A DNA stretch of 64,000 nt from Trematomus loennbergii (Eukaryota > Chordata > Actinopteri > Perciformes > Nototheniidae). Position 1 is the stretch's first letter. Every line of letters begins with the position of its first letter. The translations under genes and the position numbers were made by a program. The stretch lies in contig JAAOOA010001622.1 in assembly GCA_012861695.1 (NCBI GenBank), positions 42,184-106,183 on the forward strand. The letters run 5' to 3'. This document shows positions 1 through 63,057 of this stretch, one piece after another. Below the pieces are notes generated by a model. The model did no database searches. It was not told where the DNA came from and was given only the letters and a program-made list of their open reading frames with translations.

Positions 1-589
1 AACAATTAAACTTGTTTCTCCTTCCTTCGTTCCTTCTATCCTACTTTCTTTCTTCTGCTTTTCACATCCTCTCATTTTCCCGTCTTCCTTCTTTCTATTC
101 TTCCTCCTCTTCCTCCTCTTCCTCCTCTCCTCCGGCAGATCCTTCCTGATCCTGTGAGGATGAGTTGCAGTCACGGCTCAGCTGCACGTGTTGGCGTCTG
201 AAAGCAGGGAAAAGGTCATCGCACCTGCAGCACGCCGAGGAACTGATCTGGAAACTGAGAATAAAGCACCTTCTGGAATATGAACCGCTGACATTTCACG
301 CTGAGGATATTTATAATTTCCTGAATTTTCCACGGAGGACTGGAGCTGAAACCTGAGACTCTGCGGATTAGTTAAAGCCTACATTTTTTACCTGAGGAAT
401 TAATTTGTATTTTTGGAGTTTAGATATTTTTCCTTGGAGTCTGCATCACATTTTAAACTGACATCTCCATGGTCGGAGGAAATGGCGACACGAGAACCGA
501 CAGCAGGAAGTTGACTCCTGCAGGGAGCGAGGCCGAGAGAAGAGCGTGAAGAAGAAGAAGAAGAAGAAGAAGAAGAGAGAGCGGGGAAA
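1..589 (+). other. Upstream/5'UTR region of usp54
   Basis: A polypyrimidine stretch (about 1-135) ends in CCGGCAG at about 138 and could be an acceptor for a 5'UTR exon running toward the ATG at 590. A purine-rich (GAA)n tract lies just before the start codon (about 549-578). I see no certain TATA box or promoter. Confidence 0.35.
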
Positions 590-29013
<28,424 letters not shown>

Positions 29014-29677
29014 TCCGGAAACCCCCCGCCTTCAGACACTCCCAACTAAATGCCTGTGTCACGTATAGTTCTGCAGGTTTTTCAGTAGTCTGACCCGGAA
29101 GGTAGCATCTCCATGGTTCCCTCTATAAAAAGAAACGGGATTTTTTAAATTGGATTTTGGAATATGGCAGAAAATAAGCATTTACTGACGTATTTTATGT
29201 TGTTAAAACTCAACGTTGATATGTCTTCAGCTTGTGTTAACCACAGAGCTTATTTCTAACCAATAACCATTAAAAAGATCCCATTTTATTCAACACGAGG
29301 GAACCAGATGTGCAGAACACATTTCCTGGTTTTAAGACTCATACCTGCAGAACTCAAACCCACCAAGATTTTCTTTTTGAAATGTGCCAATGTTTCTTTA
29401 AATCCATCGCTGCCCATCACCCTCAGAGCAGAAATCTGCCACAAACTTCTCACAAAGTGTCCCCGCTTCTCACCAAACCCCAGACATTTTTGGGGTTTGA
29501 TCTCCTACACACAGAATACGAATGTCTGCTGGATAAAAGCACATTTAGATTTCTACTCAAGAGAAAGCACCGTGATACAAACCAGGAGAACGAGGAGACG
29601 ACGCTGCTGCTGTCTGATAACGTTTCATCAAAATGTGACAAAAACGGACACGTCTATATCACAAACAGGCTCTGATA
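29014..29677. other. Start of usp54-mmrn2 intergenic region / usp54 3'UTR
   Basis: It follows the usp54 stop. I see no repeat termini, no AATAAA and no conserved coding block; an ATTAAA near 29269 is a weak polyadenylation candidate. Confidence 0.35.
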
Positions 29678-30066
29678 TTAAAGGTGGGGTAGGTAATTTT
29701 GGAGAAACCAGCTCGAGTGCGCTAGAATTTGAAAATACACAACCGGAGAAAATCTGCCACTTCCTTACAGAGCCCCTCCTCCAACACACACGAACGCGCA
29801 CATGACCAATGAGGGCACGAGATAAGTTTGTGCACAGATGGAAGGCTGACAGGCAGGTAGGCCATCCAGTTATTTTAGCCGGGCCGGCTCAGATGATTGG
29901 TCGTGCTTTTTACAGTACTACGGCTTCCACAGATGATATTTTGTTATGGATTTTTTGTCAAAGCACTTCAGATATTCATTGCTATCGGGATGTTAAGAGC
30001 ATTCCATGGAATATAACAAAAAGTGTATCTCCAGCCGTTTCTCAAACTTACCTACCCCACCTTTAA
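29678..30066. mobile_element. T1 MITE, copy 3
   Basis: The ends are TTAAAGGTGGGGTAGGTAA and TTACCTACCCCACCTTTAA. Same orientation as copy 1. Confidence 0.88.
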
Positions 30067-30325
30067 CCTTCATCTGCTGGTAGTCAGTCTTAATCAACAG
30101 GTTTATTTAACAGTGAAACACACTCAATTAGAGCAGTGCATTTTATAGCAGCAACTATTTTGAGCCTTAATTTTGAGTTATTTATTCAAGTAGGGGTTAT
30201 TTTTTATGGAGATTAAAGATGAACAATTTACAAGAAATATTTCTAAATATCTCTTAAGAAGTCATACAGAAATTGACCACTTTAATTTAATAGATATTCA
30301 TAAAACATGTAATTGTATTTTCTCC

Positions 30326-30714
30326 TTAAAGGTAGGGTAGGTAAGTTTGAGAAACCGGCTCGAGATACACTTTTTGTTATATTCCATGGAATGCTCTTAA
30401 CATCCCGATAGCAATGAATATCTGAAGTGCTTTGACAAAAAATCCATTAAAAAACGTGATCTGTGGAAGCTGTAGTACTGTAAAAAGCACGACCAATCAT
30501 CTGAGCCGGCCCGGCTAAAATAACTGGATGGCCTACCTGCCTGTCAGCCTTCCATCTGTGCACAAACTTATCTCGTGCCCTGATTGGTCATGTGCGCGTT
30601 CGTGTGTGTTGGAGGAGGGGCTCTGTAAGGAAGTGGCAGATTTTCTCCGGTTGTGTATTTTCAAATTCTATCGATCTCGAGCCGGTTTCTCAAACTTACC
30701 TACCCTACCTTTAA
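30326..30714. mobile_element. T1 MITE, copy 4
   Basis: The ends are TTAAAGGTAGGGTAGGTAA and TTACCTACCCTACCTTTAA. It is inverted relative to copy 3, only about 260 bp away. Confidence 0.88.
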
Positions 30715-30817
30715 CTACTTACTCTTACTACTTAAAGAATAAATAAATTGATCACTTTAATCTCAGAATATAAATGTTCTTATCATGATTTTTTTTTATC
30801 CAAAAATGTGATCGTGA

Positions 30818-31465
30818 TCTACTTCCGACCCATGGGACCTTATTTCAGAAAAGTTATGTATTGAAGTCAATGGGGAGAGAAAGATTATCTTTCGATCCCG
30901 TTTGAATTGTGCCACGAATTACACATATGATGTTTGTCAATCTTACAAATAATTTCCATGTCAAAAGTCACAGTTTGTCGTAAAACTGTTGAAATATAAG
31001 ACTATGAAAAATACGCAACTAGAAAGACTACAAATCCCAGAGTCCCGGTCCCGCATGCTGGCTCTTAGGAACCGACTAACTCCCCTTGTGTGTATGTACA
31101 GCTCTCAACATGCCCAGACTTGGAGTGATTTTCACCTCTTTTAATACTTTCCGCCTCATTCTGAAAGAAAGAAGTGAAATGTGCCAACGTGACGGCCGTC
31201 TTGGTGTGTGGTGCGAGACGGGAGATGTAGTTCATTGAGCGTTTCACACACAAAAAAGTGTTACTTCACAGTTTTACGACACATTTTAATTTTTTTGACT
31301 TGCTAAATTATCTTTTAAATTGACAAACATCATATGTGTAATTCGTGGCACAATTCAAACGGGATCGAAAGATAATCTTTCTCTCTCCATTGACTTCAAT
31401 ACATACTTTTTCCTAAATAAGGTCCCATGGAGCTCCCCGGACAGGGAGGGACTTCGCCTCTCTAT
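30818..31465. mobile_element. ~670-bp palindromic element, copy 2 (left end truncated)
   Basis: It is near-identical to 8727-9396 from ATCTACTTCCGACCCATGGG onward and ends GGGACTTCGCCTCTCTAT. The outer left arm ATAGAGAGGCG is missing. Confidence 0.8.
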
Positions 31466-32477
31466 GACGGTGAAAACAGTTTGAGTTGAATATGGATGTG
31501 TCTGTTTTTGTCATATTCTGACGACAGGAAGTAGAAAAGCTGCGTCTCTACCTGCCGTTTGTGTCTCAGAAATATAAATCTACTCTACTTATATTCCTCT
31601 ATTTATTTTTGTAGGCTTGTGAGACTGAGTTGTGCATAGATGAAAGTATTCTACTTGAATATACTCTCCTACTATAATCTAATTTTCTAAAGGTAGTCGC
31701 CTTCTTATACTGTACCTGAGGCTGTTAGAGATTAATAAACTAAAAGCTTTTATTTTGACAGCTAATATTTAGCATGATGTTTTATTATAGCCTTGAGAGA
31801 CTTTGGTGTACACTCATTGTAACGACGATATATGCAGATCTTTTTTAGTTGAACTCTAACTTAGTGCACTTCAGAAGTGACGGTAGATTTGTTTCACTGC
31901 TTGTTGCTGTTTCTGTTGTTCAGGGAGACGCTCCTCGTTTACGTTTCTGAGATGTGCTCGGTAAACTTTAAATCTGTTTCATAGATTAAGGAAGGAACAC
32001 TAGGATGCTGTTTTAGTAACTACATCCAACCCCACCCGCATGGTGCCCAGGTTAGCTAAAACAAACGCACCCAAGTCTGATGTGAAGTCAAACACACAAT
32101 CCTTTGACCTGCTGTTATTCTGCAGGTTACTAAAAATATTAATATTGCAAAAGAACCTAACTAATTATTCCTCGGTTAACTGAATAATGGATACATATTT
32201 TCTAAATAAAATCAGACTTCATCAGATCATTTAAATTAAATAATGAAGTTATTTTTTCACCATGTTTAAACTTAAAGTTTTTTTTGTGGCTTTTTATTTT
32301 TGCTTCGCCAGATTTTATTTGTTTTTGGTATATTTTTGATGCTTATTTTTCTACACTGTAGAATTAACAGAGATGATTAAAATGTTTGAAAAGCAAAAGT
32401 GTCTTTTTATTTTTTGCTGAAGTATGTCACATATCACATCCCTTTATTATATTATACATATATTACCTAATTACATT
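31466..32477. other. Intergenic sequence without recognised features
   Basis: AT-rich; I see no coding block, repeat ends or long simple repeats. Confidence 0.5.
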
Positions 32478-33157
32478 AGGGTGGTCCTTAAAATTGAAAG
32501 TCGGAGAGTCTAAGCTCCTGTAAGAAATTAAAATCAATATTTATATGGCGTGATTTAGATTACATATACTGTAAACTTAAAACTGTTTTATTCTGAAAAT
32601 ACTTCATTTCGGTTAGCATGAATGTACATTTATTTTGAAAAGCTTTATAGAAAGACATCCCCGTTGTTTACATGACGTCACTTCAGGCTTCGCGTTATCA
32701 ATGATTACAGCCGTTAAAATGCATTACATAAAAAGTCATGAATGAGAATACGAGGAGAAAAGGCGTGTGGAGTTATACAACGAACACACAACGTCTAAAT
32801 CCTCTTATTTACGTGATATCAGACACAGAAGAACGAGTGGAGGGAGACCCCCAAAGTCGAAGCCAAAAAAAGACGAGAGTCCTCCAAATGAGGCCCACAT
32901 ATGCGGTCTACTTTTCACCAATTTGAAGGTTACATCTGATGTATCCTCCGCGGCCTAGCATATCCCAGGATGCAATGCGCGCTTGTGACGAGTTACGTTT
33001 TTTCAGAAAATGGCGTCAACCGTCCAACGAGGCAGTAGCGAGTGACTTCGTTTTTAAATGTGAGTAAAGTGTTTCATCCCACTTCAAATACTTAACGACA
33101 CAAAAATTAAATCCAAAGTGGTAGCTTTTCATCTGCTTAAAATTGGTTTTGTTTTAG

Positions 33158-34452
33158 GGAGCAAAGAACAGACGGAGCTTTTTATAAAGCTGAGGGGGAG
33201 AAATGACACCCTCTTCACGGCCATCCTTGGATGGAGGTAAGGCACAATATACCAATTGTATCATTCCTACTCTTATCAAATTATCCCTCATTTTAAAAAA
33301 CCCCTCCCAAGAAAACACAATTAAATGCAGCAATACCCAATGTTCTTCATTGTATTTTTCTGTGGTGATGTCTCAGCCTTTTGAGCATTAAAGGTGGGGT
33401 AGGTAAGTTTGAGAAACCGGCTCGAGATACACTTTTTGTTATATTCCATGGAATGCTCTTAACATCCCGATAGCATGAATATCTTAAGTGCTTTGACAAA
33501 AAATCCATAAAAAATGTCATCTGTGGAAGCCGTAGTACTGTAAAAAGCACAACCAATCATCTGAGCCGGCCCCGCTAAAATAACTGGATGGCCTACCTGC
33601 CTGTCAGCTTTCCATCTGTGCACAAACTTATCTCGTGCCCTCATTGGTCATGCGCGTTTGTGTGTGTTGGGGAGGGGCTCTGTAAGGAAGTGGCAGATTT
33701 TTTCCGGCTGTGTATTTTCAAATTCTAGCGCACTCGAGCGGGTTTCTCCAAAATGACCTACCCCACCTTTAAGTAAATGTTTTATTAATTATTTGTGTGT
33801 GTCCTGCAGTGTCAGTTTTTCCAAATTTAGCATTTTTGAGTTATTGTTATTCATAATAGTTAATTCTCTATATATTTCTGTGAGTAGGAAGATTTTGGAA
33901 GAAATGGGCCTGCAGGGAAGGTGACTCCCTTGCAAGCGAAGACAAAGTGGGACAACCTTAAGAAGAAGTATAAAGTATGTGTGTGTGTGTGTGTGTCAAA
34001 TTAATAAACACATTTGCCGACATTAGTTTAGCTGCTGCTGTTCTTTTACTGCCATGATTGTTTTACTCTGCCTTAGGATTGCAAGTACCCAGGGTCAGGA
34101 GAGGAGTCAGTGGGAAACTCACTGCTGCATCTTGGCCGTGGTTTGTCCAAATGGATGAGGTATTAGGACAGAGGCCCTCCATCAGACCTCCTGTCCTAAT
34201 TTCCTCCATCCCAGAGGACACACCACAGCCAAGTGCAGCAGTGGGTGACCAGAAGTGGAGGAGGAGGTGGCGGATGCAGATAGCCAGCCAGGGCCATCAC
34301 AGGGGAGAAAGAGGAAAGGGAGAGATGAGCTACTGGAACTCATAAAAGAGGATATGAGGTACCAGAGAGAGGCAGAGGAGAGGAGAGCCCAAGAGAATAG
34401 GGAGACGATGGACCGACTGTTTTCCATACTGGAGAAAATTGTGGACAAATAA
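33158..34452 (+). pseudogene. Transposon-borne Myb/SANT-like DNA-binding protein (broken)
   Basis: Exon 33158-33236 reads SKEQTELFIKLRGRNDTLFT. Exon 33888-33974 reads KVTPLQAKTKWDNLKKKYK. Exon 34077-34452 reads DCKYPGSGEE, then in the next frame GKLTAASWPWFVQMDEVLGQ, RPSIRPPVLISSIPEDT, then in a third frame RKRKGRDELLELIKEDMRYQ, REAEERRAQENRETMDRLFS, ILEKIVDK and a stop. The first two blocks are a trihelix/SANT-like DNA-binding domain; the last is a coiled coil. The acceptor and donor sites are good, but at least two frame breaks lie in the last exon and a T1 MITE sits in the first intron. I cannot place the initiator with certainty; ATG at 33010 is close to the first exon but its frame soon stops. 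Confidence 0.75.
33388..33772. mobile_element. T1 MITE, copy 5 (inside the 3.6-kb transposon)
   Basis: The ends are TTAAAGGTGGGGTAGGTAA and ACCTACCCCACCTTTAA. It lies in the intron of the Myb/SANT-like gene, so it inserted after that transposon. Confidence 0.87.
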
Positions 34453-34593
34453 ATGTTTATCACAACAATAAATAATGTAATTAACTGAAAAAAATGATTT
34501 CTATTTGTATTAACTACATATATATATCACATAACAGCACAAACACAACAGCATAAAACACTACAATACAAACACAACAGCATAAACACAACA

Positions 34594-35395
34594 CAGGGAT
34601 CTTACGGTCATTAAAAACCTGGAAAAGTTATGGAAATTCAAAATGCTAATTCCAGGCCCTGGAAAACAATATTTTTCCCAAAGTTTTGGAAAAGTCATGG
34701 AAATGTAACTAAAGTTGCATCAAATATAATTTATATGTTATCTAATCGCCAAAATAGTAATACTATAATGATAATAAATACTGTATCGTATAGTAATGAA
34801 ACGTAAAATGGCATTTAACTGACGAGGTATTTTGCTGGTGAGAGATTTTAGTTGCTTTAGCGTGTAGAAGCTAGTAAGCCTTTTTGATTTGTTTTAGATG
34901 GGACACGACATGTTTCATATGCAGACCTTATTTTCCTGTTCCATGTTAAAATAAACCATTTTCAGTGGTAACGCTTCTTCTTCTTCGAGTCCGTAGCAAT
35001 CTCAGATGTCGTTCTGCCAGTATCGGGCACAGGCCACAGCTGATGGGGTAGGTTCTGCCAGGTCTTCTGGACTGCACCGGGGGCATCGGCACATTCCAGT
35101 AGGTGGGACATTGTCTGCACTGATCCACAGCTGCACGTGTCTTCTGTGGTGTAGTTCCACACTTTCATCAGTGCTTTGCACCTCCCCTGTTCCACACGCA
35201 GTCTATTAAGTGATTCCAGGTTGTCCAGCCAAGGTCGTGGCCACTAGCAAGGCTTTCCGTTGGTTTGATTCCTCTGTCCAGCCATTCAAGAGCTCGTGTG
35301 TCATGTCTTTGCTAGTGGTAACGCTGAGAAAGAGTAATGTTTTTGGTCATGGAAAATTCATGGAAAATCATTGGTGAAAAAGTGTATGAACCCTG
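34594..35395. mobile_element. hAT-like element inside the 3.6-kb transposon
   Basis: The ends are CAGGGATCTTACGGTCATT and AGTGTATGAACCCTG, with interior GGAAAAGTTATGGAAATTC. The flank ACAACA is shared on both sides, but it lies within a local ACAACAGCATAAAC repeat, so the duplication is uncertain. Confidence 0.65.
34976..35313 (-). mobile_element. 5'-truncated LINE fragment with 12-bp TSD
   Basis: It is flanked by AGTGGTAACGCT at 34964-34975 and 35314-35325. The minus strand encodes RCKALMKVWNYTTEDTCSCG and SVQTMSHLLECADA, the cysteine-rich C-terminal end seen in non-LTR reverse transcriptases (CSCG...H.L..C). The tail is a (GAA)n-like run at 34976-34987. It inserted into the hAT-like element. 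Confidence 0.8.
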
Positions 35396-35733
35396 ACAAC
35401 AGCATAAAACACTACAATACAAACACAACAGCATAAACACAACAGTTGAACTATATACATTCAGGCTGAGCAGGGAGTCCCAGGTGGTGCTGCTGGACCT
35501 GGATGGGCTGCCACACTTAGGACCCTGGTGTCCTCTGATGGTGGGGCATCCTCTTGGGAGGTCTCACTTCTCTCCACTGTCCACCAAATTGTCCATTGCG
35601 TGGGTTTGCAGGACGGACGCAATCGACGGCTGCCATGTCACTAAGATGTTTTCAGAAACGGACAAAAGATGAATAAAGACACATTTGCTCACACCATAAC
35701 AAATGTCTCTGCTCTACAATTGTTTTACATACC

Positions 35734-35870
35734 TTATATATATTGGTGGTCCTCCATGGGAACCTCCTCCAGGGCAGACACCTCTGCACACAGTTGGTCC
35801 CGCCAAGGGGTACCACTGACTGCCTCCATCACATCCTCCCCCTCATCCTCCGCCACGTCCTCAACAATAT
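35734..35870 (-). pseudogene. Acidic C-terminal coding remnant in the 3.6-kb transposon
   Basis: The minus strand reads DIVEDVAEDEGEDVMEAVSG, TPWRDQLCAEVSALEEVPME, then a stop. The position, opposite in strand to the Myb/SANT-like gene, would suit the end of the partner transposase. The catalytic DDE part is not visible. Confidence 0.35.
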
Positions 35871-36139
35871 CTGCATCGGGGGGGGGGGGGGGCTAGTGAC
35901 TTATCCGACCGGCCCACTTCAGTACCGCCCATCGGGATTCGTCCCGAACGTCTTCTTGACTAATAGAATGAATTCCGGTGGTTGGAGCTTAAAATAATTG
36001 AATTCGAAAATGTACATGGCACTAAGGACCACCCTACATTACATTCTATACAATGAATATATGGTGATCATTTCGATTTGTTTTCCCGTTCCTGTAGTGT
36101 TTTCGATTTTGGTGCATGTAAATGGTCTGCAGAGGCTAA

Positions 36140-37311
36140 GGCTGGAGCCACACGAGGACGATAACGCAAACGGACCGAAATCGTTATCAAAAAGTATTCC
36201 GTCCACACGCAACAGGCACCAGAAACGTGTCCGTTCACACGAGACCGCTCGAAAGGTACTTAAAATAGCTAAGGGTGATGATCTAACTTGAAGTGTGTGT
36301 TTTGTTCCGCTCATCGCTCCATCACAGCGGGCGGAGCTGCAGGTTATCATGCAGAGCTGCGTGTCTCCTCTCCTGTCCGATTAGACTTCACTCGCGTTTA
36401 TGTCCATATCGATCAGATCTAGCTGGAAGCTCCAGCTGGGTGCACTGTCCTGCGAGATACCGGGACCTGGCTCGAAACACTGGGGCTATTGCGTCATCGT
36501 TATCAGGAAATGATCGTATAGGCGTAAACACGGAGCCGTTTGCCCCCCAGAGCGTTTCGTTCGCAGATCTAACCACCTTGGGACCCGTTATCGTTTCCGT
36601 GTCGGCCTCGTGTGGCCGAACCGTCTATCTCAGGGGTGTCAAACTCAAGGCCCGGGGGCCAAATCCGGCCCGCGACTTCATTTCATGTGGCCCCAGAAGA
36701 GCTCTGAAAGAATATAATATTTATTATACGGTTACATGGCGATTTAAAGAAGCATGTTGCCCAACTACATGTCCCACAATGTATCTCAAATTTGACTTTT
36801 TTCTTAGAATTTGACTTTTTTTCCTTCAAAATATGCCTTTTTTTTCTTCAAAATTTGACTTTTTTCTTAGAATTTGCCCTTTTCTCAGAATTTGGCTTTT
36901 TTTAATGTTACTTATATTTCGAAATTTCACTTTTTTCAAAATGTCACATTTTTTTTTGACTTTTTTCCCAGAATTTGGCTTTTATTTTAAATCATTTTGT
37001 GACATTCTCACTGAAGAGACTTGCAATTATTGGCCCTAGACTTCTGCTTTCAGACGTAGTTAATTATGAAGTTATTACCCTATCTGATAATAATCCAATG
37101 CAGAGGCGATAATGTAATATGACACATTATTTTATATATATTAAATATTTATATATATATATATATATATAGTCTTGAAGTTACAACCGGCCCTTTGAGT
37201 GCAGCCATAACGCTAACGTGGCCCGCGATGAAATTGAGTTTGACACCCCTGGTCTATCTGATAGAGAACTGTAGCAGATACGACCGTTATCGTCCTCGTG
37301 TGGCTGCAGCC
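36140..37311. mobile_element. Harbinger-like element (TSD TAA) carrying a nested hAT
   Basis: The ends are GGCTGGAGCCACACGAGG and CCTCGTGTGGCTGCAGCC, flanked by TAA at 36137-36139 and 37312-37314. The arms include GACGATAACG and CGTTATCGTC. Confidence 0.82.
36631..37251. mobile_element. hAT/Charlie-like element (TSD GTCTATCT)
   Basis: The ends are CAGGGGTGTCAAACTCAAGG and GAGTTTGACACCCCTG, flanked by GTCTATCT at 36623-36630 and 37252-37259. The interior is AT-rich with repeated TTTGACTTTTTT phrases and a TA run near 37133-37171. Confidence 0.9.
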
Positions 37312-37314
37312 TAA

Positions 37315-38287
37315 AATGTATCGCTAGGCAGTCTTTTTTTATCTCTTTGTATCATGGATCAAACAAACATCGTAGATAAAACCTTTTTATTAAGTTACAC
37401 ACAGTTTAGAAAAAGAATGCTTTATCATTAAAAACACACATATTCATCACAAACCTCAGCTGTTCCTTTATATAAATATATATATACTGCTCTGTGAATT
37501 TTCTTTACCTTATTATAGTGGTACTTTACAAACATTACACACACAAATATATTCTTTATGTAAATGAAAGATTCCTTTAGAGACAGGATATGATTGCTTT
37601 TACAGACATGTTTAACCTTTCTGAGGCAGCAGCTGATCTGTGGTCAGACTAATGAAGAAGGTCAATATATTAATCTGGACTTCAGGTTAAAATGACACTG
37701 CAGACTCAACCAGAGTCAGGACGTTAGCCTAGCTTAGCATAAAGACTGTAAGCAGATGGCCTGGCTCTGTACAAAGTTAAAAAATATATTACACCTCTTA
37801 AATCCACATTGGTTCCCTCCACAATGTAGATTTTGGATTATCGCAGAAAATAAGATCTTCAGCAGGATAAGCTCCACATATTAACACCACTGTATGGTTT
37901 TTGAAGTAAAAAGCTAACGTTAGGTTATAAGCTAACTACAGCTAGGTCACATGACTTCACGTCACAACCACTAAGCTAAAGGCAGCTAATGTTGGGCGTG
38001 ATGACGTCTAGTCGTAGAAAACATTAGGATTATTTCAGGCTTCTAACCAAAAAAACCATTGATTTCCAGATGGGGAAACAGCAAGTGCTAAATTGCTGAC
38101 TCGTATCAGGGATTTTTGACTCATTCCCACATGATTGTTTGAGCGATGTTTGGTATTTGAATCTTGTACAATAAAGTGTAAAAAAAAGTCTCTTTGGTCC
38201 CCAGCTCACTCAAGTGGTGAAGTGCCGCAAAATCACTTCAATACATGATGTACAAAAACCTCCTGAAACTGTTTTCGGATACACACT
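37315..38287. other. Intergenic sequence without recognised features
   Basis: No coding block, terminal repeats or long microsatellites are visible. Confidence 0.5.
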
Positions 38288-38867
38288 TTAAAGGTCACCT
38301 ATTATGCTAAATCCACTTGTTCATGTCTCTTCTACATCAACATGTGTCCCCTCTTCTTCATGTCTCTTCTACATCAACATGTGTCCCCTCTTCTTCATGT
38401 CTCTTCTACATCAACATGTGTCCCCTCTGTGTAAAGAGACTCTGAAAGTTTCAGGAACAAAGATTCTCTCTCTTTTTGTCCTGATCCATTTATATAAAAA
38501 CCTGTCTGAAATGCGCTGATCAGATTTTGGCCACTTTGTGATGTCATAACGATTTTTTGGCTTGAGTAACCATTAGCCAATCACCAACCAAGGTAACCCC
38601 CCCCCCCCTTATCACCTGAATCTCCTCCGAGAGCACCATTGTGTTATTTTTAACCAAATATCTCTCAGAGGGGCGTGGGGAGGGGCTCCTTATTTTCATC
38701 TAAAGTAACAGACAGAGAATCAGCACTTTGGAAACAGGGCTGAAACAGAGAGGATTATGGGATGCTGCAATGATCTGTTTGGTGTTTCAGCCAATCAGAG
38801 ACAGGTTCTGTATATATCTGAGACCTGTGATATATTGATGACAAACAGTATAATAGGGGACCTTTAA
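38288..38867. mobile_element. T2 MITE just downstream of mmrn2, with 37-bp repeat units
   Basis: The ends are TTAAAGGTCACCTATTATGC and TATAATAGGGGACCTTTAA. It carries about three units of the 37-bp minisatellite (about 38321-38428). Confidence 0.85.
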
Positions 38868-38880
38868 GTTGTTTTTGTAC

Positions 38881-38886
38881 TTTATT
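38881..38886 (-). promoter_or_regulatory. Candidate mmrn2 polyadenylation signal AATAAA
   Basis: TTTATT on the + strand reads AATAAA on the mmrn2 strand, about 100 bases after the preferred stop codon. It lies just outside the TTAA-bounded MITE that ends at 38867. Confidence 0.5.
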
Positions 38887-38985
38887 AAACCCTATTTAAA
38901 TTTGACGTTTTTTGAGATTTTGCAATTGAATCTTATTTTGTCCAATAAAATCGATTTAAAAAAGTCTGTTTTGCCCACAGCGCCC

Positions 38986-61671
<22,686 letters not shown>

Positions 61672-62300
61672 GAGCGAGGCAGAGGCAGGAAGACCTGGCA
61701 GCTTCAATAGAGCGGCATGTTTAGGAGAATGTGTTTGGTTGGTTGTAAAAGGGACGAGGTGCGTCACGTGTTATGTATCATTGGTGCTCGAGTTGACTGC
61801 CTGAACTAGCTCGCAGGTTTCGCCCCATTTGTGATTCATCAATATCAGACAAATACAACGAATCAACACTAAAAGGGAAACTCAAGCTAAACTTTATCGT
61901 TTAATTTTTCTAAATCAAGCACTCATCTATTCATAAAATGCAATTTTTTCCCTATTTTGTTTATTATTTTTAACATATTTTGCAGCCTTTATTTTACTTG
62001 AAAAGAGAAAAGAACATGAATCTATTCTTTAAATTGAACTTAATTAGGGATGCAATTATTAGCTGAAAATCTATATGAAAAACATGAACTCAGTCTTGTA
62101 CTCACTACGACTCAAACACATGCGTTTTAAATAAAATAAATAATAATTTAATCACTTCTGGTCCAGTGCCGGCACGATTTTAGTCCATTTATGCAGAAAT
62201 GTTTTAAATATTTTTTTTATATATATATTTTTTAAAAGATAGTTTTTTCAATAGCTTCCATGTATAAAGACCCAGTGACTCCTAATGCAGCATTGTATTA

Positions 62301-63054
62301 TGGCGCGTTTCCACTACACGGCCTCGCTCGGCCTCGCTCGTATGGCTGGGCCTCGTTAGGACTGGCTCACTTTATGGCGCATTTCCATTACAGTTTAGGA
62401 ACTGGAGCAGTATCTATAGTAACGCAGTGTAGGCGGAGCCGTGACGTGATCTCAGAGGACCCCGAAAAACAACACAGCCGTTAGCTGTTAGCACTCAGAG
62501 CTCACAGCTCCTCATATCTGTTTCAGAAACTAGACAAAAGTTAAACAAGTACAAACCACAGACTGCCTGTGTCATGGTGAATACAGTCGCTGGTTTATTT
62601 ATGTCTGTATAGGCCGTTGTTGTGAGTGTGGACGGTCGGAGCATATACTGCGTTAGCTTAGCCAATCTCCATTTAGAAAACACGCATTTTAAAAGGTTTT
62701 TCGCCTGCCGTCTGTCTGCAGACTTGACAAAGCATTAATTCATGGTTTTTACTAACCGGTATCAGTATGTTGTTACTTCGGCATCATTTTGAAACGTGTA
62801 TTACAATTAAATCACGGTCAAATATGTCCATCTTGTTGTAGTTGTAGCCCCTTGCAGCGATTCTCTCTCTATTAGCATACTCAGCCCTATCAGCCTCGTT
62901 GTCTCTGGCCCTAGACCCACGATTTTATGAGGCCAGAAAAACTGTGAATTAGGACCCGCCGGCCGGTACTAGGCCAAGTGGAAACGCACCAAAGACGGCC
63001 GCTGACGTCACAGCCCTCTTAAACCGGGCTGCGGGCTGTAGTGGAAACGCGCCA
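62301..63054. mobile_element. Harbinger-like MITE, copy 2 of 2 (TSD TTA)
   Basis: The ends are TGGCGCGTTTCCACTACA and TGTAGTGGAAACGCGCCA, flanked by TTA on both sides (62298-62300, 63055-63057). It is similar to 19965-20700 throughout. Confidence 0.87.
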
Positions 63055-63057
63055 TTA

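Larger units (their letters stand above)
32478..36035. mobile_element. 3.6-kb DNA transposon with Myb/SANT-like gene
   Basis: The ends are AGGGTGGTCCTTA and TAAGGACCACCCT, flanked by ACATT (32473-32477, 36036-36040). It carries a three-exon Myb/SANT-like gene (33158-34452) of the kind that accompanies PIF/Harbinger transposases in fish, and an acidic minus-strand C-terminus (35870-35734). A T1 MITE and a hAT have inserted in it. A 5-bp duplication is unusual for Harbinger, so the superfamily is an inference. Confidence 0.7.
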
